Below, in pieces: positions 17,499-25,361 of a DNA stretch of 64,000 nucleotides. Origin of the DNA: CAYPPG01 sp964412555 (GTDB lineage: Bacteria > Hinthialibacterota > Hinthialibacteria > Hinthialibacterales > Hinthialibacteraceae); contig CAYPPG010000012.1 in NCBI GenBank assembly GCA_964412555.1, forward strand, positions 67,039 to 131,038, in the 5' to 3' direction. The position numbers and the translations under genes were made by a program. The stretch's first letter is position 1; every line of letters starts with the position of its first letter. Under the pieces are notes generated by a model. That model worked only from the letters and a program-made list of their open reading frames with translations, ran no database searches and was not told the DNA's origin.

Positions 17499-17553
17499 GT
17501 GCGGACATCCTGTCTGCACAATATGTTATAAGGTGCGGACATCCTGTCTGCAC
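17499..17553. repeat. Two direct copies of a 21-bp imperfect palindrome
   Basis: The unit GTGCGGACATCCTGTCTGCA plus C occurs at 17499-17519 and again at 17533-17553. Each copy can fold as a hairpin (GTGCGGAC/GTCTGCAC). Further copies occur at 19066 (variant) and, inverted, at 58222. The pair sits between the convergent ends of pgpA and the gene at 17559. Confidence 0.9.
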
Positions 17554-17558
17554 AATTT

Positions 17559-18335
17559 TTACAAATTCGCAAGGTTTTCGCGAAGTGGTTCGAGCAAGTC
17601 GCGGGATACCGGCCGAAAAGGTACAAAAACCCGGAAGGATGCCTTGCCTCCTTTCGCTAATGTTACAGTGAATTGTTGGTACCCCATCGGTTCCGTTTGA
17701 TTCATATCCTTGTACGGAAATGATATTCGTCTAGCCCATATTTCTTTTTCCCATTGCTCCGCTTCCGATGTCATATACACAATGGATTGATCGCGGATAA
17801 ATGCCCGGTTTTCAAAAAACAAACTCCAGGAAAAATCCCACGTTTCTGCATAGGGGACGAATTGGGGAGACACCGAGGGCTGATTGTTGAAAACGATACC
17901 TTGAAAACTTTCCTTTTTTTTCAATGCATACCTCCACGACGTCCAAACTACGGCTTGGTTTTCTCCATTCGCAGTGTTTTCAACCGTGACAGAAAGAATT
18001 CCGATTGGATTTGCTTCCGGCAATTGTGGAGAACTGATGGAGGATACAGAAAACCGGTATGTACACCCATTTTCGCGGGTCACGAATTCGATTTCACCCG
18101 CCACAGTATTATGCCAAACCAACGGTATAAGAAATCGGGGAGGGATTCCAAGAGACAAAACAAGTTCTCCCTCAGCGGCGCGAAGAGTAGATTCCGGCGT
18201 CAGCACCACTCCATCAGGAATGGTTCGTTCCGGATTTTCAACGGCAGTAAGAAAAGAAGGAACAGTCGGTGCTGACAATGCAACAGCCGGCATTGCCATG
18301 ATAAAACTCAAGAAGGTAATCCAGTTGCCCTTCAT
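17559..18335 (-). CDS. Secreted protein of unknown function
   Basis: The roughly 258-residue product starts with a signal peptide (MKGNWITFLSFIMAMPAVAL, cleavage likely after ALSA). The rest is beta-rich, with a central stretch VTVENTANGENQAVVWTSWR and a segment FPYKDMNQTEPMGYQQFTVT. No catalytic motif or known domain is recognised. The gene lies 20 bases downstream of rplI on the same strand and may be cotranscribed with it, although it has no clear ribosome binding site of its own. An upstream start giving 15 more residues would overlap rplI. Confidence 0.6.
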   Translation of the reverse strand: MKGNWITFLSFIMAMPAVALSAPTVPSFLTAVENPERTIPDGVVLTPESTLRAAEGELVLSLGIPPRFLIPLVWHNTVAGEIEFVTRENGCTYRFSVSSISSPQLPEANPIGILSVTVENTANGENQAVVWTSWRYALKKKESFQGIVFNNQPSVSPQFVPYAETWDFSWSLFFENRAFIRDQSIVYMTSEAEQWEKEIWARRISFPYKDMNQTEPMGYQQFTVTLAKGGKASFRVFVPFRPVSRDLLEPLRENLANL

Positions 18336-18355
18336 GGATAAAAACCAAAATGCGT

Positions 18356-18805
18356 TTAGCTTTCTTCTTTCACGACCCACACTTTCACATTCCCGGATAT
18401 ATCGCCGGAAAACCGAACCGGAACCGTATACACCCCGAGAGCGCGAATTGGCTCGTCCAAAATAATCTTTCGCCGGTCGACATCGTATCCTTTTTTGGAG
18501 AGCGCTTCTGCGATGTTCTGGCTCGTTACACTTCCAAAGACACGGTCTTCTTCTCCAACTTTCACTGGAATCGAAATGGATACTTCCGATATTTGCTTTG
18601 CCAATTCTTGTTCGGTCTTAATCCGACGTTTCCGCTGATCTTCCAACAATTTTTTCTTATGAGCGATTTGAGCGGCATTCCCGCTGGCCGCCGAATAGGC
18701 CAAACCTTGAGGGATTAGATAGTTTCTGGCATACCCCCCCTTGACGTTGACTAAGTCGCCTGCTTCCCCTAAATTGGGCATACTTTCACGCAAAATAACG
18801 TCCAT
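18356..18805 (-). CDS. rplI: 50S ribosomal protein L9
   Basis: The 149-residue protein begins MDVILRESMPNLGEAGDLVN, followed by VKGGYARNYLIPQGLAYSAA, the family signature of L9. The usual long connecting helix and the C-terminal RNA-binding domain (GSVTSQNIAEALSKKGYDVD) follow. AAAGGAG lies upstream of the ATG. In many bacteria rplI travels with rpsF, ssb and rpsR; here it does not. Confidence 0.97.
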   Translation of the reverse strand: MDVILRESMPNLGEAGDLVNVKGGYARNYLIPQGLAYSAASGNAAQIAHKKKLLEDQRKRRIKTEQELAKQISEVSISIPVKVGEEDRVFGSVTSQNIAEALSKKGYDVDRRKIILDEPIRALGVYTVPVRFSGDISGNVKVWVVKEES

Positions 18806-19065
18806 GATATTGCTCTTTCTCCTTTATATACTCAAACTTCTTCTTTTGATTCCAAAATTTTCCCGACCGCCCCTTTTGAATTAAGGCTATTGTTCCAATT
18901 TCCTGTTTTTCTTCTCAGGAGAAATTCACAGGAAAACAAACTAATATTATTTGCCTGATTCGCTTCTTTTGGCAAGGGCGGTAAGAATTGAACAGAATGT
19001 TGAAGAAGAATATATTCTCTACAATGGAAAAAAAGAGGGGAAAAATGTTTTTGTCGAGTCTTGTG

Positions 19066-19086
19066 GTGCGGACCCCTGGTCTGCAC
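19066..19086. repeat. Variant copy of the 21-bp palindromic repeat
   Basis: The sequence GTGCGGACCCCTGGTCTGCA plus C keeps the two arms of the repeat seen at 17499 and 17533 but has a different loop region. Confidence 0.75.
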
Positions 19087-19417
19087 TCGCTTGTTCACTT
19101 ATAGAAAAAGTGAGAGGACAAAATGTTTTTTCGAAAGTACTCGACATGACTTGGAAATAAGAGTACAATGATTATACCTACGGGATGTTGGCGTCCATAG
19201 CCCGCCCAAATGACAAACAGAAACCACCACTACGAAACAGGAAATCCGTGTGGAATTTCTGGTAGTCGCATGTTTGAATTGTTCATAGGATTCAAATTCA
19301 TTACTTGACTTTTTTGAGGAAAAGCCGGAAATATGTGGGATGGTTGTGTTTGTCATGTATACTCAATTAAAAAATATGAGCGTTGATTCGCTCTAGGTAA
19401 ATAAAGCCCAGAATCCG

Positions 19418-19453
19418 AGCCGTACAACCTTCAAACTATTCAGGTACGGTTCA
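19418..19453 (+). ncRNA. Hairpin resembling group II intron domain V
   Basis: A 36-base hairpin has the lower stem GAGCCGTAC/GTACGGTTC and is followed by AGGGG. The lower stem, including the AGC triad and its G-U pair, matches the consensus of group II intron domain V. The upper stem and loop do not match well, and no reverse transcriptase gene is present. It could be the 3' remnant of an intron, or an unrelated leader hairpin of tatA, whose start codon lies 22 bases downstream. Confidence 0.3.
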
Positions 19454-19475
19454 GGGGCAAATTTGAGAAGGTTTG

Positions 19476-19964
19476 ATGGATTTAATGGGAATCGGAACAA
19501 CCGAAATCTTGATTATTCTAGCGGTGACTCTGATCGTTTTCGGACCGCATCGACTGCCGGAAGTGGCAAAATATATCGCAAAAGCCACGAAAATGTTCCG
19601 CGAAGCCAGCCGTGAGCTCTCCCGCCAGTTGGAAATGGCCGATTGGGAACTCGAACAACAGGCACGAAAAGAAGCGGCAAAAAAGAAAACGAAACAAAAT
19701 GAACAAACTGAATCTTCCACCGCTTCTGAAACGTATTCCTATGATGATTCCTATGACGGTTATCCTGAGGGTGAAGAGGAATATACGGATTACGGATACG
19801 AAGACAGTTATGGAGAAGATCAGGACTCCAAGGATAGTGTGCGAGAGGAACCGAAAGAAAAACCGGCTGACTTAGTTACTCCCGAAATCAAAGAAGATGA
19901 CGTGGTGATCGATCCCGCGAAAACGAGCGATGCAGAACGCTATCACCGAGAATTCAACGATTAA
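19476..19964 (+). CDS. Sec-independent translocase subunit TatA/TatB
   Basis: The 162-residue protein has one N-terminal membrane helix (IGTTEILIILAVTLIVFGPH), the FGPHRLPEVAK hinge and an amphipathic helix, as in TatA/TatB. A Glu at the start of the membrane helix and the length favour TatB, but a single subunit may serve both roles here since no second copy is seen. The C-terminal 90 residues are strongly acidic and Tyr-rich (YDDSYDGYPEGEEEYTDYGY), which is unusual. The ATG at 19476 has AAGG four bases upstream. tatC follows after 23 bases. Confidence 0.9.
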   Translation: MDLMGIGTTEILIILAVTLIVFGPHRLPEVAKYIAKATKMFREASRELSRQLEMADWELEQQARKEAAKKKTKQNEQTESSTASETYSYDDSYDGYPEGEEEYTDYGYEDSYGEDQDSKDSVREEPKEKPADLVTPEIKEDDVVIDPAKTSDAERYHREFND

Positions 19965-19987
19965 TTTAATATCAATTCAAAAAAACT

Positions 19988-21064
19988 ATGGCTATGGAAG
20001 AGAAAAAACAATCCAATAAAGAACTGCCGTCACCATTCGATGCAGAAGAAGAGGAACTCGGCGCTTCGATGACGTTTCTGGAGCACTTGGTCGAGTTGAG
20101 AATGAGGATGATCCGTGTCTTAATAGCATTCGGAACAGCGTTTGTCCTTTGTTTCATGTTTGCTCAGGATTTGACGGCGATTCTGATCGATTGTGTTCCA
20201 AAATCTGCAGAAAAAAACACCCTGGAAGAATTTCTTGAAGCCCAAAAGCAACAAACTACCGAATTTCAAACTGTGAAAAGCGCGACGGGTACGGTTAACA
20301 GTGCGACAGGTACGGTTAACAGTGCGACAGGTACGGTTTCTACTCCTTCAAGTGCGACGGATACATATTCAACTCCTAAAAATACGACACCAGCACTGAC
20401 AAAGGAGGAAAGTGCATTATATACCACGATCGATCGAATTGTCGAAGCGAAAATGGGAGCATTCACCAAAGATGGTTCGGCTACGATCATCGCAAAAAAT
20501 CCCGTTGAGGTTTTGATCACATGGATAAAAGTATCCTTCGTCGCCGGTCTCTTCCTCGCTTTTCCCTTTATTTTTTATCAAGTATGGATGTTTGTCGCTC
20601 CTGGTTTGTACAAACGGGAAAAAAGGCTTGTTCTGCCCTTGGTAATCGCCGCTTGGATATGCTTCGTGGCCGGTGGTCTCTTTTGTTACTTTGTCGTCTT
20701 TCGCTTTATTTTATCTTTCCTCGCTATGCTTGCTGCAGGAACCGCTGCCAATTTGTGGACAATTAGCGAGTACCTCAACTTCATGTTGCGATTCCTGCTC
20801 GCTTTCGCTCTTGTTTTCGAAGAACCGGTCGTGATTTTTCTTTTGGCGAAAATCGGCATGGTTACCAAAGCGGCTTTGTTGAAATTCAGCCCTTATGCTA
20901 TCGTCTTGATGTTTGTTGTCTCCGCGTTGATCACTCCACCGGACCCTTTCAGTCAGATGATTTGCGCCGGTCCCCTTATCGCTCTTTATTTTGGATCGGT
21001 TCTTCTCGTCGGATTTATCGAAAAAAAACAAGCCAATGAAGAAGACGATGCTTCTTTTGCCTAA
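19988..21064 (+). CDS. tatC: Sec-independent translocase subunit TatC with a large periplasmic insert
   Basis: The product is the signal-recognising membrane subunit of the Tat pathway, which exports folded proteins. It has the N-terminal MTFLEHLVELRMRMIRV block and later FIFYQVWMFVAPGLYKREKR, both family signatures, and six membrane helices. At 358 residues it is about 100 longer than usual. The extra length is an insert of about residues 70-165 in the first periplasmic loop, including a seven-residue repeat (SATGTVN) in three near-identical copies. The end is acidic (KKQANEEDDASFA). It follows tatA in an operon. The insert reads in frame and the core is intact. Confidence 0.95.
   Translation: MAMEEKKQSNKELPSPFDAEEEELGASMTFLEHLVELRMRMIRVLIAFGTAFVLCFMFAQDLTAILIDCVPKSAEKNTLEEFLEAQKQQTTEFQTVKSATGTVNSATGTVNSATGTVSTPSSATDTYSTPKNTTPALTKEESALYTTIDRIVEAKMGAFTKDGSATIIAKNPVEVLITWIKVSFVAGLFLAFPFIFYQVWMFVAPGLYKREKRLVLPLVIAAWICFVAGGLFCYFVVFRFILSFLAMLAAGTAANLWTISEYLNFMLRFLLAFALVFEEPVVIFLLAKIGMVTKAALLKFSPYAIVLMFVVSALITPPDPFSQMICAGPLIALYFGSVLLVGFIEKKQANEEDDASFA
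20279..20341 (+). repeat. 21-bp tandem repeat within tatC, three copies
   Basis: Three consecutive near-identical 21-base units (AGTGCGACAGGTACGGTTAA plus C in the middle copy) each encode SATGTVN or SATGTVS. A partial fourth unit begins at 20351. Confidence 0.9.
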
Positions 21065-21140
21065 AGATTTCCCTTTTACTTGCCAAAAATAGATACGGAT
21101 AGACATGTGGGTAGAACAGATATCCCCGCCTGTATGGATC

Positions 21141-21160
21141 TGCAAGTGAGGACGCTTGCT
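21141..21160. repeat. Second copy of the TGCAAG...CTTGC palindrome
   Basis: TGCAAGTGAGGACGCTTGCT matches the repeat at 14141-14160 with three differences. It lies just upstream of the next gene. Confidence 0.7.
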
Positions 21161-21188
21161 AGACCCTCGATTTAAAGGAGTTTATCCG

Positions 21189-22223
21189 TTGAACGAGGAA
21201 ATGAACAAGAAAATAAGAGAATTGATCGAAGGCAAAGTGATCTTGGTCACGGGCGGGACCGGGACCATAGGCAGCGAAATTGTCCGGCAGCTCATTCCGT
21301 TTCGGCCGAAACTGATCCGGATCTTCAGCCGGGATGAATACAAACAGGCTACATTACGGTATCGCTATCGCAAATATGATTTTATCCGTTATTTGATCGG
21401 CGATGTTCGGGACATGGATCGTTTAAGCCGCGCCTTCGAAGGAGTGGAGATCGTCTTCCATGCCGCCGCTTTGAAACGTGTCGAAGCCACTGAATACGAT
21501 CCCCTCGAGGCCGTCAAAACCAATGTCCTTGGAACCCAAAATATCATTACCGCAACCCTGGAAAATCCCATTACCAATCGCGTCGTTTCTATCAGCACGG
21601 ATAAAGCCGTCAATGTCACTTCTACAATGGGCGCTACCAAACTTCTTGCAGAACGGCTGGTTACCTGGGCTTCCTTTTACCGCCGTGAACCGCATAAAAC
21701 CCTCTGTTCTGTGCGATTCGGGAATGTGTTGGATTCCCGGGGTTCGGTTATCCCCCTTTGGCGGCAACAAATTGAAGAAGGGGGGCCAGTAACACTGACT
21801 CATCCGGAAATGCGCCGTTTTTTCATGTCCATCCCAAATGCGGTCGAACTCGTTTTGCGGTCTGCTTCCTATGCCAGTGGAGGTGAAGTTTTCCTCTTGA
21901 GAATGAACTCTATCTATATTCGGGATATGGCTGAAATCCTCATTGAAGAACTCGCTCCGAAATTCGGTCATAATCCCAAAGACTTGCAACTCAAAATTAC
22001 CGGAGCCTCTGCCGGTGAAAAACTCGACGAGGATTTGTTGGCTCCCAACGAAATTGAGCGTACTTTCATGATCGATGATGAAATGGCTGTCATCGTTCCA
22101 TCCCACCGTGTCGATGAATACCAACTTGAACGTCTTGAAAGCTACAATGGTTTTGTAACGAGCTCAAATGCTCTCTCAAAAGATGAATTAAGGAAGTATT
22201 TGAAAAAGGAACGGATTATCTGA
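21189..22223 (+). CDS. Nucleotide-sugar 4,6-dehydratase, CapD/PseB-like
   Basis: The 344-residue short-chain dehydrogenase-type enzyme has the NAD-binding motif GGTGTIGSEIVRQ and the polysaccharide-biosynthesis family blocks HAAALKRVEATEYDPLEAVK, VVSISTDKAVNVTSTMGATK and VRFGNVLDSRGSVIPLW. Enzymes of this type act on UDP-GlcNAc, removing water and in some cases inverting C5, to make precursors of surface polysaccharides or flagellin sugars. The TTG at 21189 has AAAGGAG eight bases upstream; the in-frame ATG at codon 5 is too close to a Shine-Dalgarno. No other sugar-biosynthesis gene is adjacent, so the pathway cannot be named. Confidence 0.85.
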   Translation: MNEEMNKKIRELIEGKVILVTGGTGTIGSEIVRQLIPFRPKLIRIFSRDEYKQATLRYRYRKYDFIRYLIGDVRDMDRLSRAFEGVEIVFHAAALKRVEATEYDPLEAVKTNVLGTQNIITATLENPITNRVVSISTDKAVNVTSTMGATKLLAERLVTWASFYRREPHKTLCSVRFGNVLDSRGSVIPLWRQQIEEGGPVTLTHPEMRRFFMSIPNAVELVLRSASYASGGEVFLLRMNSIYIRDMAEILIEELAPKFGHNPKDLQLKITGASAGEKLDEDLLAPNEIERTFMIDDEMAVIVPSHRVDEYQLERLESYNGFVTSSNALSKDELRKYLKKERII

Positions 22224-22341
22224 TCCGTTTACAAATTCCGGCGATCAAATATTATTATACCCCTGTTTCAAAAGAACATCACAAACAGAGCGGATCCCAA
22301 TTTTCCTCTTGCTTCCGATTGGAGGATGGACAATCTCATCC

Positions 22342-23736
22342 ATGAACTCGTACAAAGACGCTATCCACTACCTCTATTCCTTTATCTCCTATGAACGAGA
22401 TCCGAATTGGAAATATTCCGATAAGACCTTTAATTTGCAGCGCTTTAGAGATTTTCTCGCTACACTCGGCAATCCCCAATATCAATGTAACACCATTCAC
22501 GTGGCTGGGAGTGATGGCAAGGGGTCCGTTTGCGCGATGATTTCATCGGTTTTACAAACAATGGGATACAAAGTTGGGTTGTATGTCTCTCCTCATCTTG
22601 AAAATATACGGGAGCGGATCAGCATCGGTGGGGAATGGATATCCGAACAAGATTTTACTTTCTGGGCGGGTGAATTGCAAAAACTTCGCCCTCCGGAAAC
22701 GATTGAACCAGCGGGATATGCGACTTTTTTTGAATTGATGACAGCGATGGCGTTTCTTTATTTTGCGCAGAACAAGGTCGATTTTGCGGTGATCGAAACA
22801 GGGCTTGGCGGACGTCTTGATGCCACCAACGTTCTGCAACCTCTGATTACGGTTATCACTCATATTTCCATGGAGCATACCGATAAACTCGGTAATACGC
22901 TCGAAGCAATCGCTGATGAGAAGTTAGGCATTACAAAAACTGATGTTCCTGCCGTCATTGGACATCAAGATTCTTCCCTTTACCGGCATTTCCGTAAACG
23001 ATTCAGCTCCCATCAGGCCTCTGTAATCATTGCGGATGAAACCTATCAGATTTCCGATTGGAAACCGGAAAACGGGACTCGTGCTTTGGGAATCTTTTTA
23101 GAACGTGGGAAATTTAAAAACAAAAATACTCATTCGGAAATTCGATTGATTCATCTTCCGCTCTTTGGCCATTATCAAATTGAGAATGCCGTTACGGCAA
23201 TCGCAGCATTGGACATTTTGGCAGATTCCGGGACAATTTCATCGTTTTCAGAAGAGAATTTGGATCGCGGGATGCGAAATTTGGTGTGGCCGGGACGTTT
23301 TGAAATCCGTAAAGTTCAATTAGCCGCTATACAAGATACAGAAATCTCCGTTGTCATGGATGTTGCCCATACAGAGAAAGGCGCTTCCTCCTTGCGCCTT
23401 TCATTGGATGAAGTATTCCCTCATTTGAAAAGGATATTCATCATGGGTTTTCTAAAGGGAAAAAATATTTCCAGCATGGTAAGCAATCTGGTTCGTCCCC
23501 AAGATCAGATTTTCATTACGCAAGCCCCAAGTCCACGGGGGGAATCCATTGAAATGATCCGGCAGACCATTGCGAAAATCCTATCCGTACCTCAGCCTTT
23601 AGAAGCAATATCAGATCCTTTGAATGCTTATAAAAAGGCATTGGAAAAAGCGGACGCGAATTCGATTATCGTAATTACAGGTTCATTGTATCTGGTGGGA
23701 CAAATACGGCGAATGGTTTTTTCTTCTCAAACATGA
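22342..23736 (+). CDS. folC: Dihydrofolate/folylpolyglutamate synthase
   Basis: The 464-residue Mur-ligase-family enzyme adds glutamate to folates. It has the ATP-binding loop AGSDGKGSVCAMI (usually GTNGKGS; the SD is a small deviation), the region YVSPHLENIRERISIGGEWI, the motif ETGLGGRLDATNVL and the block HISMEHTDKLGNTLEAIADE. The C-terminal domain includes MDVAHTEKGASSL, where other members have DGAHNP. The ATG at 22342 fits the family; a TTG 11 codons upstream is also in frame. It stands alone, 118 bases after the dehydratase gene. Confidence 0.92.
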   Translation: MNSYKDAIHYLYSFISYERDPNWKYSDKTFNLQRFRDFLATLGNPQYQCNTIHVAGSDGKGSVCAMISSVLQTMGYKVGLYVSPHLENIRERISIGGEWISEQDFTFWAGELQKLRPPETIEPAGYATFFELMTAMAFLYFAQNKVDFAVIETGLGGRLDATNVLQPLITVITHISMEHTDKLGNTLEAIADEKLGITKTDVPAVIGHQDSSLYRHFRKRFSSHQASVIIADETYQISDWKPENGTRALGIFLERGKFKNKNTHSEIRLIHLPLFGHYQIENAVTAIAALDILADSGTISSFSEENLDRGMRNLVWPGRFEIRKVQLAAIQDTEISVVMDVAHTEKGASSLRLSLDEVFPHLKRIFIMGFLKGKNISSMVSNLVRPQDQIFITQAPSPRGESIEMIRQTIAKILSVPQPLEAISDPLNAYKKALEKADANSIIVITGSLYLVGQIRRMVFSSQT

Positions 23737-23813
23737 TTCTTCAAGAAAAGACAATGAATTTGCTTCTTTTCGAATTGTACGTTTTTGAAAACCGCGGAGG
23801 TTTTTCAATCCAT

Positions 23814-24908
23814 TTATCTTCGCCGAGTTTGAAAAGCCATCCTTTTCCAATCTTCTCTCTTTTTCTTGCTTGCTGCTGTTTCTTCATCTTGAGGCTTTTC
23901 TTCTTCTGATGGTTGAGGTTCGTCCGGCTCTGGTTCGGGCGTTTTTTCCCCTTTCATTTCACGAACCTCATCGGTGGCTTTCATCGCGGATTTTCCCATC
24001 TCGGAGCTTCCCATTTCCTCTTCCCGCGAAGTAACCATCGCCGACATACCCTTTCGCTCCATTTCGGAAACCATGGAATACCCTTGAAAACCTTTCGGTG
24101 GGGTTCCCATCATACTAAATGCCATCTCCCACCGAGCCGCCCGAATCAATTGCGTGCTTTCTCCATCCCGCAGCGCATCTTTTGTTTGATTGAATACTGC
24201 TTGCAACCGTTGGCGAAACGCCGGTAGTTCTTTATTGCATCGCTCTTCCAATACTTTTTCAGCGCGTTGCAGTTCCTCCAAGGAATAGCCTAATTGTTCA
24301 GCACTGATTTCTCCTTTTTCCAGCATCTCCTCCGTGATTCGAACGCGATCTATCAGCATGAAATTTTGAGAAATCACTCTTGTCAAATTGGGACCCTGTT
24401 TGGCAATTTCTTCGAGTAATTTCCGTACATTTCGCTCACACAGTTCAAATTCCCGTTGAAGATAACCGTGGTTTTCTCCAAGACTTTCTTTCAGTTGCTC
24501 AAGAAGAATCAAATCATGACATGCTGTCAATAGAAGTCTGCGCATATTGGAAATATGGCTGGAAATCAGCTCGGCGGTTGTCAATTTCCAAACGGGAAGG
24601 GGGCCGTCCGTCTGTAATTTTTTGAGAGGAATTTTCATCTCTTTCAGAAATTTGTCCAATCCCTCTTGCGGGAGCCAGTAAGCTCCCATACCAGAAATAA
24701 TGCAGGTTATATCTTGATCGGGATACGCCTTCCGAACAGATTTTTCCGTCTGAAGCAGTTTATTCTGTATCTCTTTTAGTATTTTGGGTGTAACCTCCCA
24801 CGGATGTTGGGTTTCTGCAAGATCACCAAAAGAGGATTGGAACATCGCTTCTTTTTCCAGGAGAGCGCCCATTTCATCTGATATAAGTATCGCAGGATTG
24901 TTTGGCAT
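23814..24908 (-). CDS. Helical protein of unknown function with acidic proline-rich tail
   Basis: The 364-residue product is mostly predicted alpha-helical and shows long charged heptad-like stretches (LKEIQNKLLQTEKSVRKAYP, QREFELCERNVRKLLEEIAK), suggesting coiled coils. The last 70 residues are low in complexity: methionine-rich, then PEPEPDEPQPSEEEKPQDEE, then basic. There is no signal peptide or membrane segment, so it is cytoplasmic. I do not recognise a family. It lies apart from its neighbours. Confidence 0.6.
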   Translation of the reverse strand: MPNNPAILISDEMGALLEKEAMFQSSFGDLAETQHPWEVTPKILKEIQNKLLQTEKSVRKAYPDQDITCIISGMGAYWLPQEGLDKFLKEMKIPLKKLQTDGPLPVWKLTTAELISSHISNMRRLLLTACHDLILLEQLKESLGENHGYLQREFELCERNVRKLLEEIAKQGPNLTRVISQNFMLIDRVRITEEMLEKGEISAEQLGYSLEELQRAEKVLEERCNKELPAFRQRLQAVFNQTKDALRDGESTQLIRAARWEMAFSMMGTPPKGFQGYSMVSEMERKGMSAMVTSREEEMGSSEMGKSAMKATDEVREMKGEKTPEPEPDEPQPSEEEKPQDEETAASKKKREDWKRMAFQTRRR

Positions 24909-25361
24909 AATTTTCTCAATCCAAAGAAGTGGTCGGAACGAAAAGAGTATATTTATTCATGTTCAGGTTGATTATAATGACTTGAATATATTGTTGCATA
25001 GACCCAACAAATATTTTTTTTATCGCGTATTAGCAAGAATCATGCTAACAAAACTGGATTATTAAAATTTTCCTAACTTTCTCAATCTATTGTAGTTATA
25101 AATGAAGACGTTCATTGGATTCGCCGATTGTTTATTGCATGATTCTTGAAAGAAGACTCATTTTTAAAAATGAGAAACATTTATGCTTGATGACTTCACG
25201 TGAAAAGCTGAGATAATAAGTTCTAGGTATCAATGTATCTTATTGTAAACCAAGAGGGAAAATAAGGTAAGGCACTCAAACAATCTTTTTAATGATATGA
25301 TGATATCAAATCGTAGAAGCTTTCCTTATCACATCAATGGTCATGTTAAAAAAGTAAAAAA
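24909..25361. other. Non-coding gap between two minus-strand genes
   Basis: These 453 bases are AT-rich and hold no supported gene. I see no repeat, RNA or terminator of note. Confidence 0.5.

Larger units (their letters stand above)
18806..19475. other. Long non-coding region with a repeat and a domain V-like hairpin
   Basis: No gene is supported in these 670 bases. They include a variant of the 21-bp palindrome (19066-19086) and, just before tatA, a hairpin (19418-19453) whose GAGCCGTAC/GTACGGTTC stem resembles domain V of group II introns. Homopolymer-rich stretches and several stops in all frames argue against coding. Confidence 0.5.

Noticed and set aside
21423..22124. A 233-codon minus-strand frame
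   Set aside because: It is the antisense shadow of the nucleotide-sugar dehydratase gene.
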